A model generated the notes under the pieces. It made no database searches, was not told where the DNA came from, and was given only the letters and a program-made list of their open reading frames with translations. Positions 1 to 9,059 of a stretch of 64,000 nt of DNA are shown in pieces. The stretch is from assembly GCA_028554795.2 (NCBI GenBank), contig CM068826.1:103202602-103266601 (forward strand), read 5' to 3'. How positions within the stretch are numbered: position 1 is the stretch's first letter; each line of letters opens with the position of its first letter. Made by a program: the position numbers and the translations under genes. The stretch is from Sinohyriopsis cumingii (Eukaryota; Mollusca; Bivalvia; Unionida; Unionidae).

Positions 1-2810
1 ATCGACGTATGGCCTGATCCATATAAAAGCCTATTTCCTCAAGTGATGTTAACTAACAAATAATTAGTCTTACTATTTTGAATATACATCATATGTGCAG
101 AAGAATTTATGAAAACGTTGAAGTCAATATTATCCCATCAGGGTTGTAACTGTTTCCAACAGGATTAATAGTCTATTTGCCATATATTTTTAATATGGAG
201 GCACCAGTAAACTCAGCGACAAGCAGCGACAAGTCTTAAACAATGTTTTACTATCGATTCAGATTGAGCGTAGTCTGAGTTGCGCATGTTACTAGTCTCG
301 AAGTTCGTCGCTGCCAACTTGTTGTCGATAGTTCGTACAGGAAAAGCACACTTTGTAAAGATCACGACTGCTTAAATCTCCATTCGAATAATATAGTAAA
401 TGAATTTGTGGAAAATAAAATAAACAAGTTACGCCAAACTTGGTTCAACGGGTAACTCAATCTTACAAGAACCAAAATTTTGCTGTTTTCCAAAATTGTT
501 TGGAGCTGGTCTTTGAAATCGTACATTTCTTTATTATGTTGACTGTTAGGGGCAGGTCAATACATCAATATGTATTTAAAGTACCTTACCAAGGGACCCA
601 TCACGATGTTGGAACAGAATTCAAACCCCTACCCTTCGGGTCGCGAGTTCGGCTCGCTAGCTGAACCACCGAAGGTCTATTTCTCCGTCAAATATATTAT
701 ATTCCCCGATCACATAAATGTTAGGAATAAGCTTCGCTACTTTCAAGTAGAGCAGTCATAAAGTGTAAAATTTCTTATTTCCTTTTGCATATCATATATA
801 CAAGAAGACACTTTAGCCCATTGCAGTCCCATACCATCGCTAGGTGGCTACCCGTCAACCGGTTTCAACTAGCACTCAACCCGCGACCGTGAGGAGGTTA
901 TGCTGGCCTCAGATATTGCTGGTGGTCACCATCAATCGTAGCCACTTGGCCCATAAGATTAAATTCTGATATAGAAGCTAAATAAGGTTGACTGTGCCTG
1001 CCAGCCAACGGCTCCTTTTATGTCTCTGATCGAAACACTCCTTTCTAACGCGAGACTCGCAAGGACAGATCTTATCTCATCAGCGGGAATCGCCAACAGT
1101 GGATGTCTCTGATTCTGTAATAAATCAAAACACCTAGCGTATTACCCGCTTCACCCATGACGATGGGGCAAGAGAGATTATGCCATCTTTTCCTGTCATG
1201 ACTGGAAGAAAAAGATGCTCTCGCGACCAAAGCTCTTCTCTGGCGTTTTTCGTCTTTCCGGGATCGCTGGATTCGAGAGGTAGCGGAGTTTATTTTCCAA
1301 CGTTAATGTGATCGAGTAAGTATTCTCAGAGAAGCAAAATTTATACAATATTTGTTTTCTGAAACAGACTGTACTGTAAGAATACACATACTAAGCTATT
1401 ATAAGAAAATGTTATGCCTTTGTACTATGAAAAGTAATGTACAGTTATTTCAAAACGAAACAGAATCTGAATCTCCACAACGCTAGTTTTAGTGTCTTTG
1501 GACAAATATCGTTCGGTAAAGAATTTTGTTTAAGCACCAAAGTAGGCATCTTTTATCTAGCTATGCATCAGACAAAATTCTTTATTTGCATGGAAATCGA
1601 ATAAAAGTAATTATTCTGATGCTTCCATTATTATTCTTTTTTCCAATACCAAATTCATATATTTTTGTTTTAAAATGTCTTTGCTGCCATAACTAAAAAT
1701 TTCTTAAATCACCGTTAATTAAAAATTACTAGATACGTAGGTAAAAATGTAGCATATATCGTTTTGTTGTCTTCATTGGTGATATATACCATCTTGACTT
1801 TAAACAAAATCGAAGACACTTCATTACGAGTGTTTATCTTCCTAAGTTTGGCGTTTATGCTGTGCAGATTATACTGTTCCAGTGTCTTCAGATTTAGGAT
1901 TTTATCCGATTATATTTCAATCAGAATTTCACATCTGTCATCAAGAGTCTACAACTGTAGCATCTATGTGTCGTGTTATGTTTACTTACTTTTGGCTCTG
2001 TCGTATTTTAATAATTGTATATTTTGGATCGCCTGCTTCTTCGCCGACTGTACGAGACCTATGGAGCTACAATAAATGAATGAAAACAATTATGGACAGG
2101 AAAAGATTATATCGAATGGCTTACACTTTTTCATTATTCTGGATGAAAAACGTTTTGGAAATTCATGTCAACAGTTTTATTTTTGGCAAAAGTTTCATGA
2201 GACGATGCAGTTCTCACAAAAAAGATAAGAGGAAATCTGACAAACACTGGTCAATGTGATCGAAACATGTTCAAGAGACAAAACAACCTTGGTGACCCTA
2301 TTTATAATTTAGCCAAAAATAGCACATGCTCCAATAGAATTGGTTTAAACAAATGTATTTCTTAATGAGTATGAATAATATTTTTAAAACAATTGACAAT
2401 TGGAATCTAAGAATTGGAACATAAGCAAATTGTCTATACAGTTATGTTCCGATAAATATAGAAGCAGTTGTAAACATAGTGGCGAAACAAATTACATCAA
2501 TGTCCAATAAAAAAGTACATTAAGGCATTCTCTCTGCCAAATAACAATTATTTGGTCATCATTTCGTACATTTACACGGTAAATTATTGTATGCAAACTT
2601 GCCCATGTGAATGATTTCCAGAGAGAGATAAAATATTATAAATGCTTAGAACATACACTTACTTAATATAACGGGTATTGACGAAATATTGAATCATATT
2701 TTCTTATAATATGGTATATTCCAATATATATTACACACAGTATCACAGTTCTACATATGACTATAATGAACATTTCTCACACGTTTGTTCATTGTAAGAA
2801 ACATACTTAC
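1..2810. other. AT-rich host DNA, no gene recognised
   Basis: AT-rich DNA in which I see only short open frames without recognisable domains. It lies 3' of the last visible prolyl 4-hydroxylase exon, so it is probably intron of that gene, but I could not identify the expected catalytic-domain exons here. Confidence 0.4.
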
Positions 2811-2975
2811 AAATTTCACTGCACTCGTTTGTGTTTCGCGACACTCAGACTCGTGAATTACATCATAAAAGATTGACACCCTGGGGTCAAAGTTCATAAC
2901 TTCTTCCTTGCCCTTGTAAAAAGATATGATGGTGTCACGAAGATAACATTTCAGCCTCGAAGTCACACTTATATG
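2811..2975 (-). CDS. P4HA: P4HA exon: linker into the catalytic domain
   Basis: Exon of a collagen prolyl 4-hydroxylase alpha subunit, the ER enzyme that hydroxylates proline in collagen-type repeats using Fe(II) and 2-oxoglutarate. Read on the minus strand it follows an AATAG acceptor and ends at a strong donor (TTT then GTAAGTATG). It is 165 nt, phase 0 to 0. The translation contains LKCYLRD, matching the family's conserved LxCRY segment, followed by DPRVSIFYDVIHESEC, matching the KPRIIRFHDIISDAE region just before the 2OG-Fe(II) domain. The upstream exon at 5787-5636 ends in phase 0 and joins in frame to give CRGDVIR-HISVTSRLKCY, the expected LCRGEGIKMTPRRQ-like order. The catalytic HxD region is not in the visible exons. 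Exon edges are inferred from splice consensus only. Confidence 0.75.
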
Positions 2976-3045
2976 CTATTATAAAATAAGAGTAAAATAT
3001 GTAAACTTTGAGATGATTCATACCATGTTATTCACAGAAAGTATG

Positions 3046-3122
3046 CATGTATGTATGTATGTATGTATGTATGTATGTATGTATGTATGTATGCGCATGT
3101 GAATGTGTGTGTGTGTGTGTGT
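3046..3122. repeat. Microsatellite (ATGT)n then (GT)n
   Basis: About twelve ATGT units followed by a short GT run, in a host intron. Confidence 0.9.
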
Positions 3123-3491
3123 ACGTATGTATGTATGCATGAGTTTTACGACACATCAGCACAATAGTGGCTTTAAGATGCAAATTAAAGGTAAAAATAG
3201 AACTGTAATAATGAACCCAACAAAATTTTGGAAGATAAACCCTTCGGAATATATGTAATTATGAAGTACAGCAAGATAAAACATATAATGTAATATGTTA
3301 CAGTTCTATAAAATGTATGTTTTGTCATTGCTTTAATAATGTCAAGAAATTGTTTACACTAATTTAATTCTTTAATGCCATATAAGGGTTACTGGATACT
3401 CTTCACAGTCTCACGGACGTCATGACCGACTGACCTCAACTGGAAGGCAATCACACTCTGACCTCATGTTATAAAAGTCTTACTGAGTATA

Positions 3492-3790
3492 ATAAATTAG
3501 TTTACTGTGTACATTTTGTGTTGTAATTTATGTCAGTGAGTAAACGTTGTGTCATAAATTAGTTTACTGAGTACATTTTGTGTTGTAATTTATGTCAGTG
3601 AGTAAACGTTGTGTCATAAATTAGTTTACTGTGTACATTTTGTGTTGTAATTTATGTCAGTGAGTAAACGTTGTGTCATAAATTAGTTTACTGTGTACAT
3701 TTTGTGTTGTAATTTATCTTAGTGAGTATACCTTGTGTCATAAATTAGTTTATTGTGTACATTTTGTGTTGTAATTCATGATGGGTGCGT
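3492..3790. repeat. 62-bp tandem repeat, about five copies
   Basis: A unit starting ATAAATTAGTTTACTG recurs at 3492, 3554, 3616, 3678 and 3740, giving an exact 62-bp period with few substitutions. The last copy is the most diverged. Confidence 0.9.
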
Positions 3791-3892
3791 AGTTGGACAC
3801 TAATTAATCAAAGGAAACATTTCATGCAACGTACTGAAAATTCTTCAAAGATATACATGGTCACCAGCGGTATTAGAATGTTTTGACTATTC

Positions 3893-4290
3893 GTGCACTG
3901 TACGACAAAAATCTTTAATAGTGAATTGTACGCCAGTGTATCCCCTCAAAATACTCCCCATCCCCGCAACTACACACTTTCTCAGTGTGATTATCTAATT
4001 ACAAAAGACAAGTTTGCGTTCACGTTCTGCTGTGTTGTTCATAAATTGGAAAACTTTACTTCCAACAGCATGGCGGTTTTCAGATTGTCTGTCCTTCAGC
4101 ATATATTTGATAAAGGGATTCATCCAAAAGTCACTTTGGTCTAAATCGGGCCTCTATGGAGGATGAGACAAAGTTTAGTTGTTGTTCTTCTTCAGGAAGT
4201 CCGCCAGGATGGCAGATTGATGCGTCGGTGCTTTGCCATGTTGTAGGAGCATACTGTGCACCGGTTCTATGACGGGTAGTTCGACAGTGC
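3893..4290 (-). pseudogene. Decayed mariner transposase fragment, copy A
   Basis: The minus-strand translation, with stops, carries the C-terminal signature of mariner-family transposases: HPP-x-RPDLDQSDFWM (compare the family's HPPYSPDLAPSDFWL, which contains a catalytic aspartate) and, further on, a KCVVAG segment like the usual KCI..GGDYFEG tail. It is a 3' fragment only and inactive. It lies in the intron between two P4HA exons and is duplicated at 4455-4870. Confidence 0.6.
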
Positions 4291-4454
4291 TCCACAGCTT
4301 TTGTTAACAATTGTGTTGTAATTCATGATATGCACGTATTTGGAAACTAATGAACATAAGGAAAACTTTCTTGCAACAAAATGAAAATTCTTCAAAGATA
4401 TACATGATTAACAGGGGTATGTAGAAAGTTTTAAATATTAGTGCACTGTACAAC

Positions 4455-4870
4455 AAACATCTTTAAAAGTGAATTTAATGCCAGTGCATCCCTTCAAAAT
4501 ACTCACCACCCCCACCACCCGGAACCACACACTTTCTCAGTGCGATTATCTAATTATTAAAGACCAGTTTGAGTTCACTTTCAGCTATGTTGTTCGTACA
4601 TTGGAAACCTTTACTTCCAACAGCATGGCGGCTTGCAAATTGTCTGTCACTCAGCGAGTATTTGATAAAGAGGTTCAGCCAAAAGTCACTTTGCGCTAAA
4701 TCGGTTCTTTGGAGGATGAGCAAAGTTTGGTTGTTGTACCCCTTCAGAAAGTCCGACAGGACGGCAGATTGATGCGCTCGTGTACCGGTGAGCGGACGGA
4801 TGGTTCGACAGTGCTCCACAGCTTTTAGTAACAAGTTGGAAAGTCTCGTGACACTGGCCGAGCCAGGCAC
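4455..4870 (-). pseudogene. Decayed mariner transposase fragment, copy B
   Basis: Second copy of the neighbouring mariner remnant. The minus-strand frame reads RAHQSAVLSDFLKG then TDLAQSDFWL, and after a stop at 4550 it continues with RKCVVPGGGGGEYFEG, the typical mariner C-terminus. About 540 bp (from roughly 3770) are duplicated in tandem, so the two copies probably arose by segmental duplication rather than by separate insertion. Confidence 0.65.
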
Positions 4871-5218
4871 ATGTACCTGGACGACATGACCTTTTTCATC
4901 GTTTATAATCCGATTTACCTCCTCTCCGATCCAAACTTTATTATTTTCTCTTTGGTCAGGCTCAAAAAGTAAATCCCTATTTCATTACATATCTTGTCAC
5001 TCTTTATATATTAGTTAGTAACTGTTTGCGATTTCAACTCGGGTCTATTATTCATTAGGATATGGCAGAGAACTGCATCCGTACACGTTATCGAAGTGGG
5101 CCTTTATATCAGCTGGAAAGTACCCTAAAAAGATTTTATAGGATTGCTCTGCTCAGTAGCAAAATTACTATCTTTCCCCGACAGCTTTACGTCACTGTAA
5201 TTTTACCAATGCTAAATC

Positions 5219-5224
<6 letters not shown>

Positions 5225-5289
<65 letters not shown>

Positions 5290-5314
5290 CGCGTGTGTGT
5301 GTGTGTGTGTGTGT
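5225..5314. repeat. Microsatellite (TA)n then (GT)n
   Basis: Sixty bases of TA followed by GC/GT dinucleotides. Open frames through it are artefacts. Confidence 0.95.
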
Positions 5315-5635
5315 GTTGGTGTTTGGCGTGCTGCACATGCAGCTGCAGATAATTTTAATTCATTGTTTAATTTTTGGACAGTTTCAAAGAAACATAAAAA
5401 TTATGACAAATATTCAGAACTTTTCAAACACCACTCCTATGACAAAGAGTAAAATTGAGAAGGCTCATTATCGTCACGAGTTTTAAAGCTTGAAGAAAGT
5501 AAATTTTCATTTCTTTTTTTGTTGGGGATGGGGTGTGATGACAAATGACAGCCAAATAACTTTACTTCATATAATGTCTTCACAAAAGTGCGTGATAATC
5601 TGAGATAAAATTAAAAAATCTCGACAAAATCTCAC

Positions 5636-5787
5636 CCGAATGACGTCACCACGGCACAGGGCCTCGTAGTGATATTCATGAGGGACATCCGCTTCTGAAA
5701 CTGTTGATCTCTGTGTCAACGTGTGCTGTATTTCGCTCGCATTTTCTTTGAATTTTTCAAGGGCTTCAGTAAGGTCTTCGTCCTCTT
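5636..5787 (-). CDS. P4HA: P4HA exon: end of the substrate-binding region
   Basis: A 152-nt exon on the minus strand, entered in phase 1 after acceptor ATTATTGCAG and left in phase 0 at donor CGG then GTGAGA. It encodes EEDEDLTEALEKFKENASE and ends HEYHYEALCRGDVIR. The last part matches the conserved YEMLCRGEG motif that joins the peptide-substrate-binding region to the catalytic domain in P4HA. Its first codon is completed by the G left over from the 52-nt exon at 27515-27464, which lies on the far side of Polinton-1. That phase match is the main evidence that the transposon sits inside this intron. Confidence 0.75.
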
Positions 5788-5825
5788 CTGCAATAATATG
5801 TGCGACACAATGATCATTGTCAAAA

Positions 5826-5873
5826 CACACACATACATACATACATACATACATACATACATACATACATACA
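5826..5873. repeat. Microsatellite (CATA)n
   Basis: Short CA run followed by about ten CATA units, beside the P4HA exon in the intron. Confidence 0.9.
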
Positions 5874-6603
5874 CATAAATTTGGAGTATGCGCATTTGGT
5901 TACAGTGCCCCGTTTTAAGGAATTATTAGATTTCGATTACTTGTCTGATTATTTAAATTCGGCGCAGTAGAGATATTCCTTTGCCCGAAATAATTAGCCA
6001 ATTACTAGGAGCAAACGTAACGGAGCAAAGTTTAGTGAGTTTCCATGATGCTATGGTTCACTAGTAGTGAATTCAGGTCCATGCTATAATAAAGTCCCTA
6101 CTAAAATATAGTGCTGTACATTGGTGGTGTGTCTGCAATGGCAGTATTCACGGTAGAAACCAGTAAATTACACAATAAAATCAATAAGAAGGGACTCGGC
6201 AGATACCGTTTATATCGCCATGGTGGCAGATGTAGTGCAGTTATACTGTCGAAAAGTACTTGGAAACCATAGCTTGACTGGCCTAAGGTGGCGTAGTTAA
6301 AATAGTTCCTTGTGTTAATGGACAGTTGCATAGTTTCTACGGCGAGAACTATGGCGGTACGGAAACCTAACGAAGAGAGGCCCTGCGGGTGTCCGGTTGG
6401 TGGATGTTTGACAGGTTGTGATCTTGTGGTCTTGCATTGATTAGAGTAAAATTTAGGTATGGAATGGATACGTCTGGCTTTCTAATTTACAACTGAAATT
6501 GTATGAAAGTTTTGGAAAATTTCGGGTAAACGTATGACTTCTAGCTGGAATCGCGCCAGGGTTTGACACCGCTCAGTCAAGTAAAGATCCCTGGCTTGTA
6601 ACA

Positions 6604-7117
<514 letters not shown>

Positions 7118-7132
7118 ATGTTAATGTATTCA

Positions 7133-7366
7133 TTAACATAAATGGCACCGCATTGGTCTTCTTCTTGTCCTTAGGCTACGTCTCACTGTTGGTCCGTAAA
7201 TCAGCACTCTTTTCAGGCATCCTTGTCTTTCAACGTAGATCCTACGTATCCACAGGCTGGTGTTTGTCCTGTGGACAACGGTCCACTTCGATCGGACATA
7301 CATGAGCAAGTCTGTCCGAAACATCATGGAAGACACAAGGGTGGATGACTCAACTGTGGTCCACAT
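7133..7366 (-). CDS. Conserved 77-aa basic protein, function unknown
   Basis: Small arginine-rich protein read outward towards the left TIR. I do not recognise a family. Its counterpart in Polinton-2 (63692-63925) has the same length and differs at only about five residues, mostly conservative, while the overlapping plus-strand frame (7260-7445) is less well conserved; this is why I take the minus frame as the gene. A TATAAATA box lies about 45 bp upstream of the ATG and the histone-type stem-loop of the TIR follows the stop. The N-terminus starts MWTTVESSTLVSS and the C-terminus has the basic stretch RRSLRTRRRPMRC. No signal peptide or membrane segment is evident. Confidence 0.6.
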   Translation of the reverse strand: MWTTVESSTLVSSMMFRTDLLMYVRSKWTVVHRTNTSLWIRRIYVERQGCLKRVLIYGPTVRRSLRTRRRPMRCHLC

Positions 7367-7410
7367 CTTGAAGCGACGAGAACAGGTGAATCAATGCAGT
7401 CAACGGCGCT

Positions 7411-7418
7411 TATTTATA
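7411..7418 (-). promoter_or_regulatory. TATA box of the 77-aa gene
   Basis: TATAAATA on the minus strand, about 45 bp before the ATG at 7366. The same box is at 63640-63647 in Polinton-2, again upstream of the 77-aa gene. Confidence 0.6.
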
Positions 7419-7585
7419 GGCAGAGGCAGGATTGAAACGGATTGAGTTCATTCACCAATCCGAACACGCGTTACGAAATTCAGTTAGCCCGCATCCAATC
7501 CGAAGAGAGCGGTCTGTGACGTCACGTAGTCAATATAGATTTGCTAGCGCTTGTGTGCAGTCAATCTATGCGACAGTGATTCAAC

Positions 7586-8161
7586 ATGACGGAAACTCAG
7601 AAAACGATTCAATGTGGTGCACCAGCAGCGGAGACCGCCCAAGGGAACCCGGACTTACTTTCAGAAGAGGTGAATTGGGATTTTGTGGATTTTCTCTCTT
7701 CGCAAAAATATGTTCCGGAACCTGCGTTACCTTCTTCATTACCGCAAGTGGAGAATTTTAGACAGAGACAGAAAGAAGAATTGGAGAAATTTATACAACG
7801 ACAAAAGGAAGCGGAACAAGCTTTTCTCCTACAGCAACAGCAAGAAGAAGAGGTAAGAAAAAAACAACAGCAGCAACAGCAAGAAGAAGAAGTAGCAGCA
7901 AAGAAACAAGAGGGTGAAAATCAAACGGTCACGGTACTGTTGGACATTTTAGCGGAGTTAAGAAGTCTGAAACAAATGTATCAGACTTCTTTATCACGAC
8001 CGAAGAGAATACGACCTTCCCGAGCTAAACACGTCAACCCTGTGACTAAGCCTACCGTACCACCCTTAGTGATTTCAACTCAATCATCATCAACAGTACG
8101 TAGTCCAGAAGTAGGCCTTGGCCGTGGCAAAGGCTTAAGGCAGTTAAAGTTGATTGCTTAA
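7586..8161 (+). CDS. Q/E-rich coiled-coil protein, function unknown
   Basis: 191-aa protein. The first 70 residues are mixed. Residues about 65-115 are a charged Q/E/K-rich stretch predicted by eye to form a coiled coil. The C-terminal third is basic and P/S-rich. No catalytic motif is seen. It is the first plus-strand gene of Polinton-1 and is divergent from the 77-aa gene across a 220-bp intergenic region. A textbook histone-type stem-loop starts 20 bp after its stop. The Polinton-2 copy (63472-62897) is broken by a frameshift and a nonsense codon, so it is either dispensable or that copy is decaying. Confidence 0.7.
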   Translation: MTETQKTIQCGAPAAETAQGNPDLLSEEVNWDFVDFLSSQKYVPEPALPSSLPQVENFRQRQKEELEKFIQRQKEAEQAFLLQQQQEEEVRKKQQQQQQEEEVAAKKQEGENQTVTVLLDILAELRSLKQMYQTSLSRPKRIRPSRAKHVNPVTKPTVPPLVISTQSSSTVRSPEVGLGRGKGLRQLKLIA

Positions 8162-8179
8162 ACTCACCCCTACACCAAA

Positions 8180-8221
8180 AAAGGCCCTTTTCAGGGCCAC
8201 CCACATTTCTCGAAAAGAAAT
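8180..8221 (+). terminator. Histone-type 3' stem-loop plus purine tract
   Basis: AAAA, stem GGCCCT, loop TTTC, stem AGGGCC, then ACCCA, and TCTCGAAAAGAAA about 14 nt beyond the stem. This is the best match in the window to the histone stem-loop and U7-binding downstream element. It directly follows the 191-aa gene. Confidence 0.8.
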
Positions 8222-8358
8222 ACAATTTCAATTTGCCAATAACTCCCCAAAAAATAACCCACCCATTTTACCTTATAGTACGTGTCTGTGTATGAGTGCG
8301 TGAGTGTAGCTTCTTATTTTAAAATCAAAACTCAAAGACACTTACCTTATATCATTAA

Positions 8359-8364
8359 TTTATT
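8359..8364 (-). terminator. AATAAA poly(A) signal for the zinc-knuckle gene
   Basis: AATAAA on the minus strand about 90 bp after the zinc-knuckle stop codon at 8452. The convergent 191-aa gene ends with a stem-loop instead, so two different 3'-end styles meet in this 290-bp gap. Confidence 0.6.
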
Positions 8365-8451
8365 CTTTTCTCCATTTTTTTACAATCCAATTCAAAATTC
8401 ACAACACAACACTTTAATTAAAAAGTTCATTGACTTCTTCTGTCTCCTTGT

Positions 8452-8925
8452 TTAGTCTCTCTGTTTTTTGAATTTTTTCACCGTCACACTCTTTTCCTCT
8501 TCTTCTTCCTCCTCGCTTTCTTCCCTTTTTCTTTTTTTCTCCTGTTTCTTTTTCTTCACCTGTCTTCTTTCTTCCTCAGAAGAATCCCTCTCTTCCTCTG
8601 AAGAATCCCTCTCTTCTTCTGAAGAATTCCTCTTTTCTTCTGATTCCTCTTGTTTCTTTTTTGGGCAATCTGGAGACCAATGTCCTTTTTCTTTACAATA
8701 ATAACAGGTATCTTGACTTTTGTCTTTTTTAGCCCCTGTTTTTGTTCTTTTTTGACGGTCTGGACACTCTGAAGACCAATGCCCTTTCTTCTGACAGATA
8801 TAGCAAGTATCTTGACTTTTATCTCTAAAGGAAAGAGAGTAGTCCGTAGGCTGGTCTGAAGAGAATTTTCTAATGACCCGTCGCAAAGCTCTGACGAAAC
8901 GTTCCATCTGGTTAGTCTCTTCCAT
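8452..8925 (-). CDS. CCHC zinc-knuckle protein with acidic SEEE repeats
   Basis: 157-aa nucleic-acid-binding type protein. It has two CX2CX4HX4C zinc knuckles, CYICQKKGHWSSEC and CYYCKEKGHWSPDC, separated by a KDKSQDTCY repeat, then tandem acidic RDSSEEE units and a lysine-rich tail. The start is set at MEETNQMERF because the Polinton-2 homologue (62126-62611) begins there; an upstream in-frame ATG is not conserved. Zinc knuckles of this type bind single-stranded RNA or DNA in retroviral Gag and CNBP-like proteins; the role here is unknown. It is transcribed opposite to polB from a shared 134-bp intergenic region with TATA boxes in both directions. Confidence 0.75.
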   Translation of the reverse strand: MEETNQMERFVRALRRVIRKFSSDQPTDYSLSFRDKSQDTCYICQKKGHWSSECPDRQKRTKTGAKKDKSQDTCYYCKEKGHWSPDCPKKKQEESEEKRNSSEEERDSSEEERDSSEEERRQVKKKKQEKKRKREESEEEEEEEKSVTVKKFKKQRD

Positions 8926-8980
8926 CGTTGTGCTCGGCTTGAGAGTGAAATGAATAGTGAAAGGACAAGACACACACCCT

Positions 8981-9011
8981 TTTATATACGCTGGTCTGCT
9001 ATGACTATAAA
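8981..9011. promoter_or_regulatory. Divergent TATA boxes between zinc-knuckle and polB genes
   Basis: TATATAA on the minus strand at 8982-8988 faces the zinc-knuckle gene and TATAAA on the plus strand at 9006-9011 faces polB. Both are about 55 bp from their start codons. Confidence 0.5.
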
Positions 9012-9059
9012 GTAGCTCATGGTGTTTGAACTTGAGTCATTTGACGTTTTTCACTCAAG

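Noticed and set aside
1140-1390. Minus-strand frame with HNLSCP-like text resembling the end of P4HA
   Set aside because: The match is a few residues, the intervening catalytic exons are missing, and no stop or domain context supports it.
3492-3790. CRISPR-like array from regular 62-bp spacing
   Set aside because: Whole units are alike with no unique spacers; it is an ordinary tandem repeat in animal DNA.
7260-7445. Plus-strand 61-aa frame also present in Polinton-2
   Set aside because: It overlaps the 77-aa minus gene antisense and is less conserved than that frame, so it is likely a shadow.
8181-8200. Bacterial rho-independent terminator reading of the hairpins
   Set aside because: The DNA is clearly eukaryotic. 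The TTTC loop, ACCCA flank and downstream purine tract fit histone 3' ends, and there is no T-run after the stem.
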